A DNA stretch of 64,000 nucleotides, from NCBI GenBank assembly GCA_016705575.1, contig JADIXX010000006.1, forward strand, positions 124,001 to 188,000, written 5' to 3'. Of the stretch, positions 29,236 to 38,385 are shown piece by piece. The notes under the pieces are model-generated. The model saw nothing but the letters and a program-made list of their open reading frames with translations. It was not told where the DNA came from and ran no database searches. The position numbers were made by a program, and so were the translations under genes. Within the stretch, counting starts at the first letter, position 1. Every line of letters begins with the position of its first letter. This DNA comes from Candidatus Aalborgicola defluviihabitans (GTDB lineage Bacteria > Pseudomonadota > Gammaproteobacteria > Burkholderiales > Burkholderiaceae_C).

Positions 29236-30276
29236 CTAATGGCTGTGCTGGTGGTGGATGTCCGGGTAATGCGGATGTCTATGGTCGACGGTGGCATGCC
29301 GGTGCAGGTGCGTATGCGGCGTATCGCCATCCCAGGCAAAGGCGTGCGTGTGCTGGTGGTGCGCATCATGCACATGTGAATGCAAATGCTCCATCGGTTC
29401 ATGGGTATGGACATGTTCATGGTTTTCGGTCAAGTGCAAGACCACGCCAATGGCCATCAGCAGCGCAGCCACCCAGAAAGCGGGGGAAGCAGACTCTCCA
29501 AACACGACAAGCGCAACCATGGCACCCAAAAACGGCGCCGTCGAAAAGTAGGCGCCCGTGCGCGCCGTGCCCAAGCCGCGCAGGGCCAGCACAAACAGCA
29601 CCAGACTGACCCCATACCCCAACAGGCCCACCGCCATGGTGGCCAGAGTGATGGAAATATCCGGCAGGCTAGCGCCCTGACTGAGGGCCAATACCGTGTT
29701 CACCAGCCCCGCAATCATCCCCTTGCTGGCGGCGATGAACAGTGCATCCGACGCCGATACCTTGCGGGTCAGATTGTTGTCGATTCCCCAGCACAGGCAG
29801 GCCAGTGCGACCAGCAGCGGGCCACTCCAATTCGATGACGAGGATGCAGTGCCGGGCCACGCCAGCAACAGGCCACCCGCCACAATGGCAGCCATGCCAA
29901 AAATCATGCGGCGCCCGGCGTTCTCACGGAAAACCACCCAGGCGATGACTGCGGTCAGCACCGCCTCCAGATTCAGGAGCAGCGACGCGGCAGACCCACT
30001 GGTGGTGCGCAGACCCCACATCATGGCAACCGGGCCTACAACACCACCCAACAAAATGGCGCCCAGCAACCAGGGCCATTCCGATCGGTGCAAACGCGGT
30101 GATTGCCAACCGCCATCGCGAACAATTCGCGCAATCGACAGCCCAACGCCACTACCCAAATACAGCAGCCCAGCCAGCAAGACCGGCGACATGTCTCCAC
30201 CCAAGCGCTTTGCAAACGGCGTGCTGGCGCCAAACAGTGCAGCAGCAGCCAAGGCATAGAAAATAGTGCGGTTCAT
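29236..30276 (-). CDS. EamA/DMT-family permease with His-rich C-terminal tail
   Basis: This 346-residue protein has ten TM helices in two EamA repeats (FGASTPFAKRLGG in the first, CLCWGIDNNLTRKVSASDALFIAASKG in the second). The last 66 residues hold about 24 histidines in HxH and HH clusters and follow the final TM helix. His-rich tails in transporters usually bind Zn, Ni, Co or Cu, so a metal-related role or metal-dependent gating is possible. DMT family members otherwise export amino acids or metabolites. The start ATG 30276 is consistent with the first helix. No metal regulator is adjacent. Confidence 0.85.
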   Translation of the reverse strand: MNRTIFYALAAAALFGASTPFAKRLGGDMSPVLLAGLLYLGSGVGLSIARIVRDGGWQSPRLHRSEWPWLLGAILLGGVVGPVAMMWGLRTTSGSAASLLLNLEAVLTAVIAWVVFRENAGRRMIFGMAAIVAGGLLLAWPGTASSSSNWSGPLLVALACLCWGIDNNLTRKVSASDALFIAASKGMIAGLVNTVLALSQGASLPDISITLATMAVGLLGYGVSLVLFVLALRGLGTARTGAYFSTAPFLGAMVALVVFGESASPAFWVAALLMAIGVVLHLTENHEHVHTHEPMEHLHSHVHDAHHQHTHAFAWDGDTPHTHLHRHATVDHRHPHYPDIHHQHSH

Positions 30277-30302
30277 GGTCCAATTGTCGACGTTCTACAT
30301 GA

Positions 30303-30360
30303 CTACAATTGCTATCATTTAAATAGCTTTATACGTCTATTCGGCGAGGGCTACAGGCTG
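30303..30360 (+). repeat. Dispersed intergenic repeat R1, copy 4
   Basis: AATAGCTTTATACGTCTATTC runs into the core variant CGAGGGCTACAG, between the start of the DMT permease gene and the end of glk. Confidence 0.65.
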
Positions 30361-30361
30361 A

Positions 30362-31333
30362 TTACGTCTCGATCACTGAATCCAGCGCACAACTAGCCCC
30401 CACCAAGGCTGGCGTGGACGCTGTAATGACCCACACCGGAATGTCGACCAGCATCTGCCGGTAGCGGCCCTTGTCCTCAAAGCTCTGGCGAAACAGCGCC
30501 TCGTCAAACGCGGCACCCAGTCGGGGCACGATGCCACCGCCAATGTAGACACCACCCAGTGCCCCCAGCGTCAACGCCAAATTGCCGGCTATTCCGCCCA
30601 GAAATTGGGTGAAATAACGCACGGTTTGCACACACTGCTCGTCCGAAGCGGCGATGGCGCAATCGGTCACATCGGCGGGCTGCAGGTCCCGCGTCGCGCA
30701 GCCGTGCAACGTGCACAGCGCCTGGTACAGGTTCACCAGCCCTGCGCCCGACAGTACCCGCTCAGCGCTGACATGCGAAAACCGCTGACGCAGAATGCCC
30801 AGCAGTTGGGCCTGCTGCGCATCCATCGCCGCAAGGGTGGCGTGCCCGCCTTCGCCGCTCAGCGCGGTATAGCCGCCGCCTGCACCGCGTACCAAACCGG
30901 ATATCCCGAGGCCAGTACCAGGACCCAGCAATGCAATCGCAGCCCCAGGCATTGCCACACCCCCACCCACAGCCCGAAGGTCCACCGGTTTGAGGGCTGG
31001 CAAACTCAACGCCAACGCCGTGAAATCATTGATGACTAGGCAGCGCTCCAGCCCCAGCGCCTCCTTAAATTCCGAAATCGAAAAACGCCAACTGCTGTTG
31101 GTCATGTGCACAGCATCACCCGTAACGGCCGCTGCAATCCCAATACAGGCCCAGCGTGGCTGCTTGCGCCCATGGGTAAGGAGATAGCTCGAAGCCGAGT
31201 CTTGTAGCGAAGCGTTGGCCTCACAGGGTTGCACCGAAATGTCTTCCAGATCGGCACCAGCAGACTCCTGCCACGCCCAGCGCGCATTGGTGCCGCCAAT
31301 GTCTCCCAACAACCTCGGGTAACCCTGATTCAT
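30362..31333 (-). CDS. glk: Glucokinase
   Basis: It phosphorylates glucose with ATP. This is a 323-residue ROK/hexokinase-fold protein of the proteobacterial Glk family: LLGDIGGTNARWAW phosphate loop, VINDFTALALSLPAL with the catalytic Asp, LGPGTGLGISGLVRG, SGEGGH and GGVYIGGGIVPRLG. ATG 31333 sits downstream of AAGGA; an upstream ATG at 31351 is less likely. It is on the same strand as, and downstream of, the CoA-transferase genes. Confidence 0.9.
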   Translation of the reverse strand: MNQGYPRLLGDIGGTNARWAWQESAGADLEDISVQPCEANASLQDSASSYLLTHGRKQPRWACIGIAAAVTGDAVHMTNSSWRFSISEFKEALGLERCLVINDFTALALSLPALKPVDLRAVGGGVAMPGAAIALLGPGTGLGISGLVRGAGGGYTALSGEGGHATLAAMDAQQAQLLGILRQRFSHVSAERVLSGAGLVNLYQALCTLHGCATRDLQPADVTDCAIAASDEQCVQTVRYFTQFLGGIAGNLALTLGALGGVYIGGGIVPRLGAAFDEALFRQSFEDKGRYRQMLVDIPVWVITASTPALVGASCALDSVIET

Positions 31334-31404
31334 GCCCAATATCCTTATCATCAGCCGGCAGGGCTTTCGCCACCCGGCGTCACATGGGTCACGCCTGCGT
31401 GAAC

Positions 31405-31428
31405 AGCGGTAGCGCGATGCGCTCCGCT
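31405..31428 (-). terminator. Hairpin downstream of the CoA-transferase genes
   Basis: A stem of about ten pairs with one bulged T (AGCGGTAGCGC against GCGCTCCGCT, loop GAT) lies between the scoB stop and the glk start. There is no U tract, so it may be a transcript-end hairpin rather than an intrinsic terminator. Confidence 0.4.
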
Positions 31429-31441
31429 TGCACGACTAGAC

Positions 31442-32080
31442 TTAAACCAGCGGCACACCCGTCTTGGCTTGCAACTCTTCACGGGTCACATCAGGCGCCA
31501 GTTCCACCAGCTTGAGGCCCAGCGGGGTCACATCCATCACCGCCAGATCGGTAATGATGCGGTCCACCACGCCCACGCCGGTCAGTGGCAAGGTGCATTG
31601 GGGCAAAATTTTCAGGTCGGTGCTGCCGTCTTTCTTTTTGGCCACGTGCTCCATCAAGACGATGACGCGCTTGACGCCCGCCACCAGATCCATGGCACCA
31701 CCCATGCCCTTGACCATCTTGCCGGGAATCATCCAGTTTGCCAGATCGCCCTGCTCGCTGACCTGCATGGCACCCAGAATACTGAGGTTGATCTTGCCAC
31801 CACGGATCATGGCAAAGCTTTCGTGGCTGCCAAAGATGCTGGAGCCCTTGAGTGTGGTCACGGTCTGCTTGCCGGCGTTGATCAGGTCGGCATCCACTTC
31901 GTCTTCGGTTGGGAACGGGCCAATGCCCAGCATGCCATTCTCAGATTGCAGCCACACCTCTTTGTCGGCGGGTACAAAATTGGCGACCAGCGTAGGAATG
32001 CCAATGCCCAGGTTGACGTAGAAGCCGTCTTCCAGCTCCTGAGCAGCCCGGGCCGCCATTTGGTCTTGTGTCCATGCCAT
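31442..32080 (-). CDS. scoB: 3-oxoacid CoA-transferase subunit B
   Basis: This 212-residue beta subunit of a succinyl-CoA:3-ketoacid (acetoacetate) CoA-transferase contains the catalytic glutamate in SENGMLGIGPFP. Further family motifs are VNLGIGIPTLV near the start and MGGAMDLVAGVKRVIVLMEH. It activates acetoacetate or another 3-oxoacid with succinyl-CoA. ATG 32080 has AGGAG upstream. The A subunit lies directly upstream on the same strand, separated by repeat R2. Confidence 0.92.
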   Translation of the reverse strand: MAWTQDQMAARAAQELEDGFYVNLGIGIPTLVANFVPADKEVWLQSENGMLGIGPFPTEDEVDADLINAGKQTVTTLKGSSIFGSHESFAMIRGGKINLSILGAMQVSEQGDLANWMIPGKMVKGMGGAMDLVAGVKRVIVLMEHVAKKKDGSTDLKILPQCTLPLTGVGVVDRIITDLAVMDVTPLGLKLVELAPDVTREELQAKTGVPLV

Positions 32081-32100
32081 GATCAAAATCTCCTAATCAG

Positions 32101-32135
32101 TTGGGGACAGAGCTAAAGGTCTGTCCCGCAAAGTT
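32101..32135 (-). repeat. Repeat R2 hairpin, copy 1
   Basis: GGGACAGA (32104-32111) pairs with TCTGTCCC (32120-32127) around an 8-base loop, flanked by CAGTTG and GCAAAGTT. A near-identical element with the same flanks lies at about 58125-58160. This copy separates scoA from scoB. Confidence 0.75.
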
Positions 32136-32835
32136 ATTTGTTAGCGGTAACTGTGCGCTTCTCGATGCGCTTCTCGGGGTGGGGGTTGTGCACGATGCGG
32201 TGCACGTAAATACCGGGCAGGTGCACCTGATCGGGCACCATGTCACCCACTTCCACCACTTCTTCCACTTCCACCACACAGATCTTGCCGGCCATGGCCG
32301 CAGCAGGGTTGAAGTTGCGTGCCGTCAGGCGGAACTGCAGGTTGCCCGACTTGTCGGCCCGGTGCGCCTTGACCAGCGCCACTTCGGGTACCAGGGCGTG
32401 TTCCATGACATACATCTCACCGCCAAACTCGCGCAACTCTTTTCCATCCGCCACGATGGTGCCCACACCGGTCTTGGTAAAGAATGCGGGAATGCCGGCA
32501 CCACCGGCGCGCAGTTTCTCGGCCAGCGTGCCCTGGGGCGTAAATTCCAGCTCCAGTTCACCTGCCAGGAATTGGCGCTCGAACTCTTTGTTCTCGCCCA
32601 CGTAGCTGGAAATCATCTTCTTGATCTGGCGGGTTTCCAGCAGCTTGCCCAGGCCAAAACCATCCACGCCGGCATTGTTGGAAATCACCGTCAGGTTTTT
32701 CACGCCCGTGTCCTTGAGCGCCTCAATCAGCGCCTCGGGTATGCCACACAGACCAAAACCACCAACCGCCAGCATCTGGCCGTCTTTGACAATGCCCTCA
32801 AGCGCGGCGGCCGCGCTGGGATATACCTTGTTCAT
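32134..32835 (-). CDS. scoA: 3-oxoacid CoA-transferase subunit A
   Basis: This 233-residue alpha subunit partners with scoB. Family motifs include VGGFGLCGIPEALIEAL near the start, VISNNAGVDGFGLG and TARNFNPAAAMAGK. Length and frame are normal; an AGGAGA ribosome site precedes ATG 32835. It is divergent from the PAS-LuxR regulator. The 133-base intergenic region contains the palindrome CTACGTAG but no promoter I would defend. Confidence 0.92.
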   Translation of the reverse strand: MNKVYPSAAAALEGIVKDGQMLAVGGFGLCGIPEALIEALKDTGVKNLTVISNNAGVDGFGLGKLLETRQIKKMISSYVGENKEFERQFLAGELELEFTPQGTLAEKLRAGGAGIPAFFTKTGVGTIVADGKELREFGGEMYVMEHALVPEVALVKAHRADKSGNLQFRLTARNFNPAAAMAGKICVVEVEEVVEVGDMVPDQVHLPGIYVHRIVHNPHPEKRIEKRTVTANK

Positions 32836-32968
32836 TACACCTGTCTCCTGTGAAGAATCAATTACCGTACGATACTACTTATCTGTCTACGTAGTTTTTC
32901 GTAAAGCCCAACCCGTATCAGTTGAGTCAGAGCATGTCGTTGCACGAGTGGTCTGACCCGCATTGCCC

Positions 32969-33523
32969 ATGAACATTGATTACCGCATCGCCTTTGATCT
33001 GGCCCCCGTGGGGCTTGCCCTTTCGCGCAACCGCACCATCATGGACTGTAACCAGCGCCTGTGTGAGATGTTTGGAACCACACGCGAGCAGCTCATTGGA
33101 CAATCATTTTTGGTGCTCTACCCCAGCGCAGACGAGTTCGAGCGCACGGGCGCACGCATCATTCCCATTATCAACCGCAACGGCACCTATGCGGATGACC
33201 GCATCATGCGCAGGGTCGACGGACGCCTCAAGGGCGAGGCCTTTTGGTGCCACGTGACCGGCAGCGCTCTGAACCGCGATGAACCACACGAGTCCGGTAT
33301 CTGGTGTTTTGAAGATCTGAGCGAGCGCCGCCCGGTCAAGGCAGAATTGACCGCCCGCGAACGCGAGGTAGCCGCCTACCTGATGCAGGGCCTGACGTCC
33401 AAACAGATAGGCAAAACTCTGGACATTAGCCACCGCACCGTGGAAATCTACCGTGCCCGATTGATGCGCAAGTACAAAGCCGCCACCGCCGCCGATCTGG
33501 TCCACAAATTGCTTACATTTTGA
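32969..33523 (+). CDS. PAS-LuxR transcriptional regulator
   Basis: This 184-residue protein has an N-terminal PAS sensor (MDCNQRLCEMFGTTREQLIGQSFLVLYPS through about residue 115) and a C-terminal LuxR/GerE HTH (LTAREREVAAYLMQGLTSKQIGKTL; DISHRTVEIYRARLM). It has no receiver or kinase domain, so it is a one-component regulator sensing a small ligand or cofactor. The efflux adaptor starts 12 bases after its stop, so it probably controls, and is co-transcribed with, that pump. Confidence 0.85.
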   Translation: MNIDYRIAFDLAPVGLALSRNRTIMDCNQRLCEMFGTTREQLIGQSFLVLYPSADEFERTGARIIPIINRNGTYADDRIMRRVDGRLKGEAFWCHVTGSALNRDEPHESGIWCFEDLSERRPVKAELTAREREVAAYLMQGLTSKQIGKTLDISHRTVEIYRARLMRKYKAATAADLVHKLLTF

Positions 33524-33534
33524 GTTACACAACC

Positions 33535-34677
33535 ATGCGTTTTAGTCACACTGCAGCCTTCATCATCACCCTGCTGCTGGGTACAGCCGTCACCCACTCT
33601 TCCCTGGCCCAACAACCACCAGCTTCTGCTGCTGGCAACAGCGCCGCCAAGCCGTCGTTGACGGTAACCACTGCGCACCCCGCCCTGAGCACGCTGCCAC
33701 TGCGCCTGGCGGCCAACGGCAATATTGCAGCCTGGCAGGAAGCCAGTGTGGGATCTGAAGCCAACGGATTGCGCCTGTCTGAGGTACGCGTCAATGTGGG
33801 CGACCCAGTGCAACGTGGCCAGGTGCTGGCCGTGCTGGCGTCAGAAAGCGTAGCCGCCGATGTGGCGCAGGCCAAGGCCGGCGTGGCAGAGGCGCAGGCC
33901 ATGGCCGCCGATGCCGCAGCCAACGCCGAGCGAGCCCGCGCGTTTGAAGCCAACGGCATGATGAGTAAACAGCAAATCAGCCTATTGCTCACCGGCGAGC
34001 AAACTGCCAAAGCACGGCTGGCAAGCGCCCGCGCGCTGCTGGCCGTGCAGCAAATTCGGCTCAAAAACACCCAAATTGTGGCGCCAGACAACGGCATCAT
34101 TTCCGCCCGCATGGCCACCGTTGGCGCGGTGGTCGGTGCCGGTACCGAGCTGTTTCGACTGATCCGCCAGGGCCGCCTGGAGTGGCGGGCCGAAGTGATC
34201 TCCAGCGAACTGGCACGCATCAAACCCGGCACGCCGGTGAGCGTGACAGCCGCCAGCGGCACCAAAGTGGAAGGCAAAGTCCGCACTGTGGCACCCACAG
34301 TTGATCCAGTGAGCCGCAACGCGCTGGTTTACGTGGACCTGGCGACAACACCTGCCACTGCAGCCACCGTCAAGGCTGGCATGTTTGCGCGCGGCGAGTT
34401 CGAATTGGGCTCATCGGCTGCGCTAACCGTGCCACAGCAGGCGGTGGTGGCGCGGGATGGCTTTAACTACGTGTTCAAGGTCGACGCCAACAACCGCATC
34501 AGTCAGCAGAAGGTCGAGGTGGGTCGGCGCATTGGCGAACAGGTGGAAATCAACCAGGGCCTGACGGCGGATACCACCATCGCCGTGGTCGGTGCCGGTT
34601 TTCTCAACGACGGCGATACTGTACGGGTTAATAACGCTCTAGCCCTCGTCAAACCTGCGCAAGCTGCTACAAAGTAA
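33535..34677 (+). CDS. RND efflux periplasmic adaptor
   Basis: This adaptor of about 380 residues has a signal peptide (FIITLLLGTAVTHSSLAQ), a lipoyl domain (VGSEANGLRLSEVRVNVGDPVQRGQVLAVLASES), a short Ala-rich alpha hairpin and beta-barrel/MP domains (VPQQAVVARDGFNYVFKVD). ATG 33535 is chosen over TTG 33520. The last codons (from about 34640) match repeat R1 in reverse orientation, so the C-terminal LALVKPAQAATK is probably repeat-derived. It forms a pump with the RND permease 12 bases downstream. Confidence 0.88.
   Translation: MRFSHTAAFIITLLLGTAVTHSSLAQQPPASAAGNSAAKPSLTVTTAHPALSTLPLRLAANGNIAAWQEASVGSEANGLRLSEVRVNVGDPVQRGQVLAVLASESVAADVAQAKAGVAEAQAMAADAAANAERARAFEANGMMSKQQISLLLTGEQTAKARLASARALLAVQQIRLKNTQIVAPDNGIISARMATVGAVVGAGTELFRLIRQGRLEWRAEVISSELARIKPGTPVSVTAASGTKVEGKVRTVAPTVDPVSRNALVYVDLATTPATAATVKAGMFARGEFELGSSAALTVPQQAVVARDGFNYVFKVDANNRISQQKVEVGRRIGEQVEINQGLTADTTIAVVGAGFLNDGDTVRVNNALALVKPAQAATK
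34638..34676 (-). repeat. Dispersed repeat R1, copy 5, inside the adaptor coding end
   Basis: CTCTAGCCCTCGTC followed by AAACCTGCGCAAGCTGCTACAAA aligns with the reverse form of R1 over about 37 bases, with the first 13 identical to copy 1. Unlike the other copies it is read as codons, ending at the adaptor stop. Confidence 0.55.
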
Positions 34678-34689
34678 GGAGCACTTGCC

Positions 34690-37600
34690 ATGAATGTTTC
34701 TGCGTGGTCGATCAAAAACCCGATTGCCGGGGTGATGCTGTTCGTGATGCTCACCTTTGCGGGCATCCTGTCCTTCAATGCCATGAAAGTACAGCAGTTT
34801 CCCGATCTGGACCTGCCCACCATCGTGGTGGTGGCATCCCTGCCTGGTGCTGCGCCAGCGCAAATGGAGACCGAAGTGGCGCGCAAGCTGGAAAACAGCA
34901 TTGCCACGCTGGAAGGTCTCAAACACATTTACTCCAAGGTGCAAGACGGTGGTGTCACCGTCACTGCCGAGTTCCGGCTGGAGAAGTCCGGCCAGGAAGC
35001 GCTGGATGACGTGCGCTCGGCCGTCTCCAAGGTGCGTGGCGACCTGCCGGCGGACCTGCGCGACCCCATCGTCAACAAGCTCAACCTCTCGGGTCAGCCG
35101 GTGCTTGCCTTCACCGTGGGTTCCAAGCGCATGGACGATGAAGCCCTGAGCTGGTTTGTGGACAACACCATCACCAAACGGCTGCTCTCCGTGCGGGGCG
35201 TGGGCGCTGTCAACCGCGTTGGCGGTGCCGATCGCCAGGTGCAGGTGGCGTTGGACCCGTTGCGCCTGCAAGCGTTAGGGGCCACGGCTGCCGATATCTC
35301 GCGCCAATTGCGCCAGGTGCAGCAGGATTCCACGGGCGGTCGCACCGATCTGGGTGGCAGCGAACAACCCGTGCGCACGCTGGCTGCGGTGTCCTCCGCC
35401 AATGAACTCGGCGCGCTGGACCTGGCACTGAGTGATGGCCGCCACGTGCGCCTGGACCAAGTGGCCACCATCATCGACACCATTGCCGAGCCACGCTCGG
35501 CCGCCCTGCTCAATGGCCAGCCGGTAGTGGGCTTTGAAGTGGCCCGCAGCAAAGGCTCCAGCGAGGTCGAAGTGGGTGCCGCCGTGCAACAGGCGCTGGC
35601 CGAATTGCGGCTGCAGCACCCCGAGATCGACATCACCGAGGCATTCAATTTTGTGACGCCAGTGGAAGAGGAATACACCGGCTCCATGCACCTGCTGTAT
35701 GAAGGCGCCGCGCTGGCGGTGCTGGTGGTGTGGCTGTTTCTGCGCGATTGGCGCGCCACCTTTGTATCGGCTGTGGCGCTGCCGCTGTCGGCCATTCCGG
35801 CATTCATCGGCATGAACTACCTGGGTTTTTCCATCAACGTGATCACGCTGCTGGCGCTCTCCTTGGTGATCGGTATTCTGGTGGACGATGCCATTGTGGA
35901 GGTTGAAAACATCGTGCGCCACCTGCGCATGGGCAAGACGCCCTACCAGGCGGCCATGGAAGCGGCCGATGAAATCGGCCTGGCCGTGATTGCCACCACC
36001 TTTACCTTGATTGCCGTGTTCCTGCCCACCGCCTTTATGAGCGGCATTGCCGGCAAGTTCTTCAAGCAATTTGGCTGGACCGCTGCGTTGGCGGTGGCGG
36101 CATCCCTCTTGGTGGCGCGGGTGCTAACGCCCATGATGTCCGCCTACATCCTGCAGCCCATCGTCACAACTCCGAAAGAGCCGCGCTGGATGACGCTCTA
36201 TATGCGCGGCGCCGCCTGGTGCGTGAAGCACCGGCTCATCACCTTGCTGGCTGCTGGCGCTTTCTTCATTGGCTCGCTGATGCTGATTCCCCTGCTGCCC
36301 AAGGGCTTCATTCCGCCCGACGACAACTCGCAAACCCAGGTCTACCTGGAGCTGGCCCCTGGCGCCACGTTGGCCCAGACCCAAGACACTGCCGAAGCCG
36401 CGCGCCACCTGATAGCTGCCGTGCCCCATGTGCAAAGCGTCTACACCACCATTGGCGGCGGCACGGCCGGTGGCGACCCGTTTGCACCCCAGGGCGCGGC
36501 AGAAACCCGCAAGGCCACGCTGACCATTCTGCTGGATGAGCGCGGCAAGCGCCCCCGCAAGCAGGGCATTGAGCAGGCACTTCGCACGGCACTGGAACCC
36601 TTGCCCGGCGTGCGCAGCAAGGTTGGCCTGGGCGCCTCGGGCGAGAAGTACATTCTGGTGCTCACCGGTGACGATGCCGCCACACTTGCCACAGCCGCAC
36701 TGGCAGTGGAAAAAGACCTGCGCACCATCCCCGGCCTGGGCAACATCGGAACCAGTGCCAGCCTGGTACGCCCGGAAATTGCCGTGCGCCCCGACTTTGC
36801 CCGCGCTGCCGACAGCGGGGTTACCAGCACCGCCATTGGCGACACCTTGCGCATTGCCACAGTGGGCGACTTTGATGCCGCCTTGCCCAAACTCAACCTG
36901 AGCCAGCGCCAGATACCCATCGTGGTCAAGCTCGACAGCGCAGCTCGCACCGATCTGGACCTGCTGGGCCGCCTGGCCGTGCCCGGTGTCAAAGGCCCGG
37001 TAATGCTCAGCCAGGTCGCCACGCTTAGCCTGGCCAGCGGCCCGGCCGTGATTGACCGCTACGACCGATCGCGCAACATCACCTTTGAGATCGAGCTGTC
37101 CGGAATGCCGCTGGGCGACATCACCACCCTGGCTCAGAACCTTCCATCCATCAAAAACCTGCCCCCCGGCGTGAAGGTTGTGGAAGTGGGCGACGCCGAA
37201 GTCATGGGGGAACTTTTTGCCAGCTTCGGCCTGGCCATGCTGACCGGGGTACTGTGCATCTACATCGTGCTGGTGCTGCTGTTCAAGAGCTTTTTGCACC
37301 CTGTCACCATCCTCACCGCCCTGCCGCTGTCGTTGGGCGGCGCCTTTGTGGGGCTGTTGCTGGCGGACAAGAGTTTTTCCATGCCATCGCTGATCGGGCT
37401 CATCATGCTCATGGGTGTGGCCACCAAGAACTCCATCCTGCTGGTGGAATACGCCATTCTGGCGCGCCGTGAACACGGCCTGAGCCGCCTGGACGCCCTG
37501 CTGGATGCTTGCCACAAGCGCGCCCGACCCATCATCATGACCACGCTGGCCATGGCCGCCGGCATGATGCCCATTGCGGCCGGATTTGGCGCCGCCGACC

Positions 37601-37752
37601 AGAGCTTTCGCTCGCCGATGGCGATTGCGGTGATTGGCGGCCTGATGACCTCGACCGTGCTGAGCCTGTTGGTGATTCCGGCCGTTTTTACCTATGTGGA
37701 CGACGTCGGCCAGTGGTTCGCCGGCCTGCGCAAACGCCAAGGGCCTAAATAA
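34690..37752 (+). CDS. RND-family efflux permease (HAE1 type)
   Basis: This 1020-residue inner-membrane proton-driven pump has twelve TM helices in two halves and two large periplasmic loops. The proton-relay Asp pair is in VIGILVDDAIVEVENI (about residue 400). The second half has LLMGVATKNSILLVEYAI. AAGGAG precedes ATG 34690. The relatively short length and the sequence resemble the HAE1/AcrB-like multidrug group rather than heavy-metal CusA pumps. No outer-membrane channel gene follows, so the pump must use a TolC-like protein encoded elsewhere. Confidence 0.92.
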   Translation: MNVSAWSIKNPIAGVMLFVMLTFAGILSFNAMKVQQFPDLDLPTIVVVASLPGAAPAQMETEVARKLENSIATLEGLKHIYSKVQDGGVTVTAEFRLEKSGQEALDDVRSAVSKVRGDLPADLRDPIVNKLNLSGQPVLAFTVGSKRMDDEALSWFVDNTITKRLLSVRGVGAVNRVGGADRQVQVALDPLRLQALGATAADISRQLRQVQQDSTGGRTDLGGSEQPVRTLAAVSSANELGALDLALSDGRHVRLDQVATIIDTIAEPRSAALLNGQPVVGFEVARSKGSSEVEVGAAVQQALAELRLQHPEIDITEAFNFVTPVEEEYTGSMHLLYEGAALAVLVVWLFLRDWRATFVSAVALPLSAIPAFIGMNYLGFSINVITLLALSLVIGILVDDAIVEVENIVRHLRMGKTPYQAAMEAADEIGLAVIATTFTLIAVFLPTAFMSGIAGKFFKQFGWTAALAVAASLLVARVLTPMMSAYILQPIVTTPKEPRWMTLYMRGAAWCVKHRLITLLAAGAFFIGSLMLIPLLPKGFIPPDDNSQTQVYLELAPGATLAQTQDTAEAARHLIAAVPHVQSVYTTIGGGTAGGDPFAPQGAAETRKATLTILLDERGKRPRKQGIEQALRTALEPLPGVRSKVGLGASGEKYILVLTGDDAATLATAALAVEKDLRTIPGLGNIGTSASLVRPEIAVRPDFARAADSGVTSTAIGDTLRIATVGDFDAALPKLNLSQRQIPIVVKLDSAARTDLDLLGRLAVPGVKGPVMLSQVATLSLASGPAVIDRYDRSRNITFEIELSGMPLGDITTLAQNLPSIKNLPPGVKVVEVGDAEVMGELFASFGLAMLTGVLCIYIVLVLLFKSFLHPVTILTALPLSLGGAFVGLLLADKSFSMPSLIGLIMLMGVATKNSILLVEYAILARREHGLSRLDALLDACHKRARPIIMTTLAMAAGMMPIAAGFGAADQSFRSPMAIAVIGGLMTSTVLSLLVIPAVFTYVDDVGQWFAGLRKRQGPK

Positions 37753-37830
37753 TGACCCGCCATCTTGCAAACGCCGGCGCGACCGCTACACTGAAACGAC
37801 CCATTTCAACCAACCAGAGAGGAATCGTGG

Positions 37831-38367
37831 ATGTTTGAATTTCTTGGTCGCCACAAAAGCAAAGGGGGCAAGACTGCTCCAGACCATGGCCCATCGACCA
37901 TGCCCCAGACCGTGCAGTCTGATGTCACACAACGGGACTTGGCCCGGCTGACGCTGCACCACATCCTCAAAGGCCACGGCATTCCGGCCGACTGGGTGAC
38001 CGCAGACCTGGCACCTGTCCACGTCCCCGGTCAAGGTGACGCCCTTTTGATGCAGCTGGAAATCATGCATTGGCACGATGCCTTGGTACTGCATGCCCCA
38101 ACCCTGCAACAGGAAATGCTGGACGGCCTGCTCCGTTTCGACCCAACATCCAATAGCGCGCACTACCTGTTCACCTGGAAGTTTTCGCCCGATTGCGGCT
38201 GCCCCCATACCCACATGCCTGATCCGGATTTTTGGATCAAAGAGGGTGCATTACAAGCCGCGAAGACTGCACCGGCCGCCAACATTCCAGTTGACCTGCC
38301 AACGTCTAATGAAAATGACGATGACGACCATGGCTTTGCACCAACGCAAATCCCCGATCCCGGCTAA
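37831..38367 (+). CDS. Hypothetical protein
   Basis: This 178-residue cytosolic protein has no signal peptide or TM segment. It has a basic N-terminus (RHKSKGGK), a folded-looking middle (LTLHHILKGHGIPADWV; LLMQLEIMHWHDALVLHAPTLQQEMLDGLLRFDP), a Cys/His pair region CGCPHTH, and an acidic Asn/Asp-rich tail (NENDDDDHGF). I do not recognise the family. AGAGAGGAA upstream of ATG 37831 supports translation. It stands alone between the RND permease and the CMD-family gene. Confidence 0.7.
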   Translation: MFEFLGRHKSKGGKTAPDHGPSTMPQTVQSDVTQRDLARLTLHHILKGHGIPADWVTADLAPVHVPGQGDALLMQLEIMHWHDALVLHAPTLQQEMLDGLLRFDPTSNSAHYLFTWKFSPDCGCPHTHMPDPDFWIKEGALQAAKTAPAANIPVDLPTSNENDDDDHGFAPTQIPDPG

Positions 38368-38385
38368 TTGGCTCTACAACACCAC

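Noticed and set aside
36124..37770. 548-codon minus-strand open frame opposite the RND permease
   Set aside because: Shadow frame of a high-GC gene; His/Gln/Gly-rich composition and no domain.
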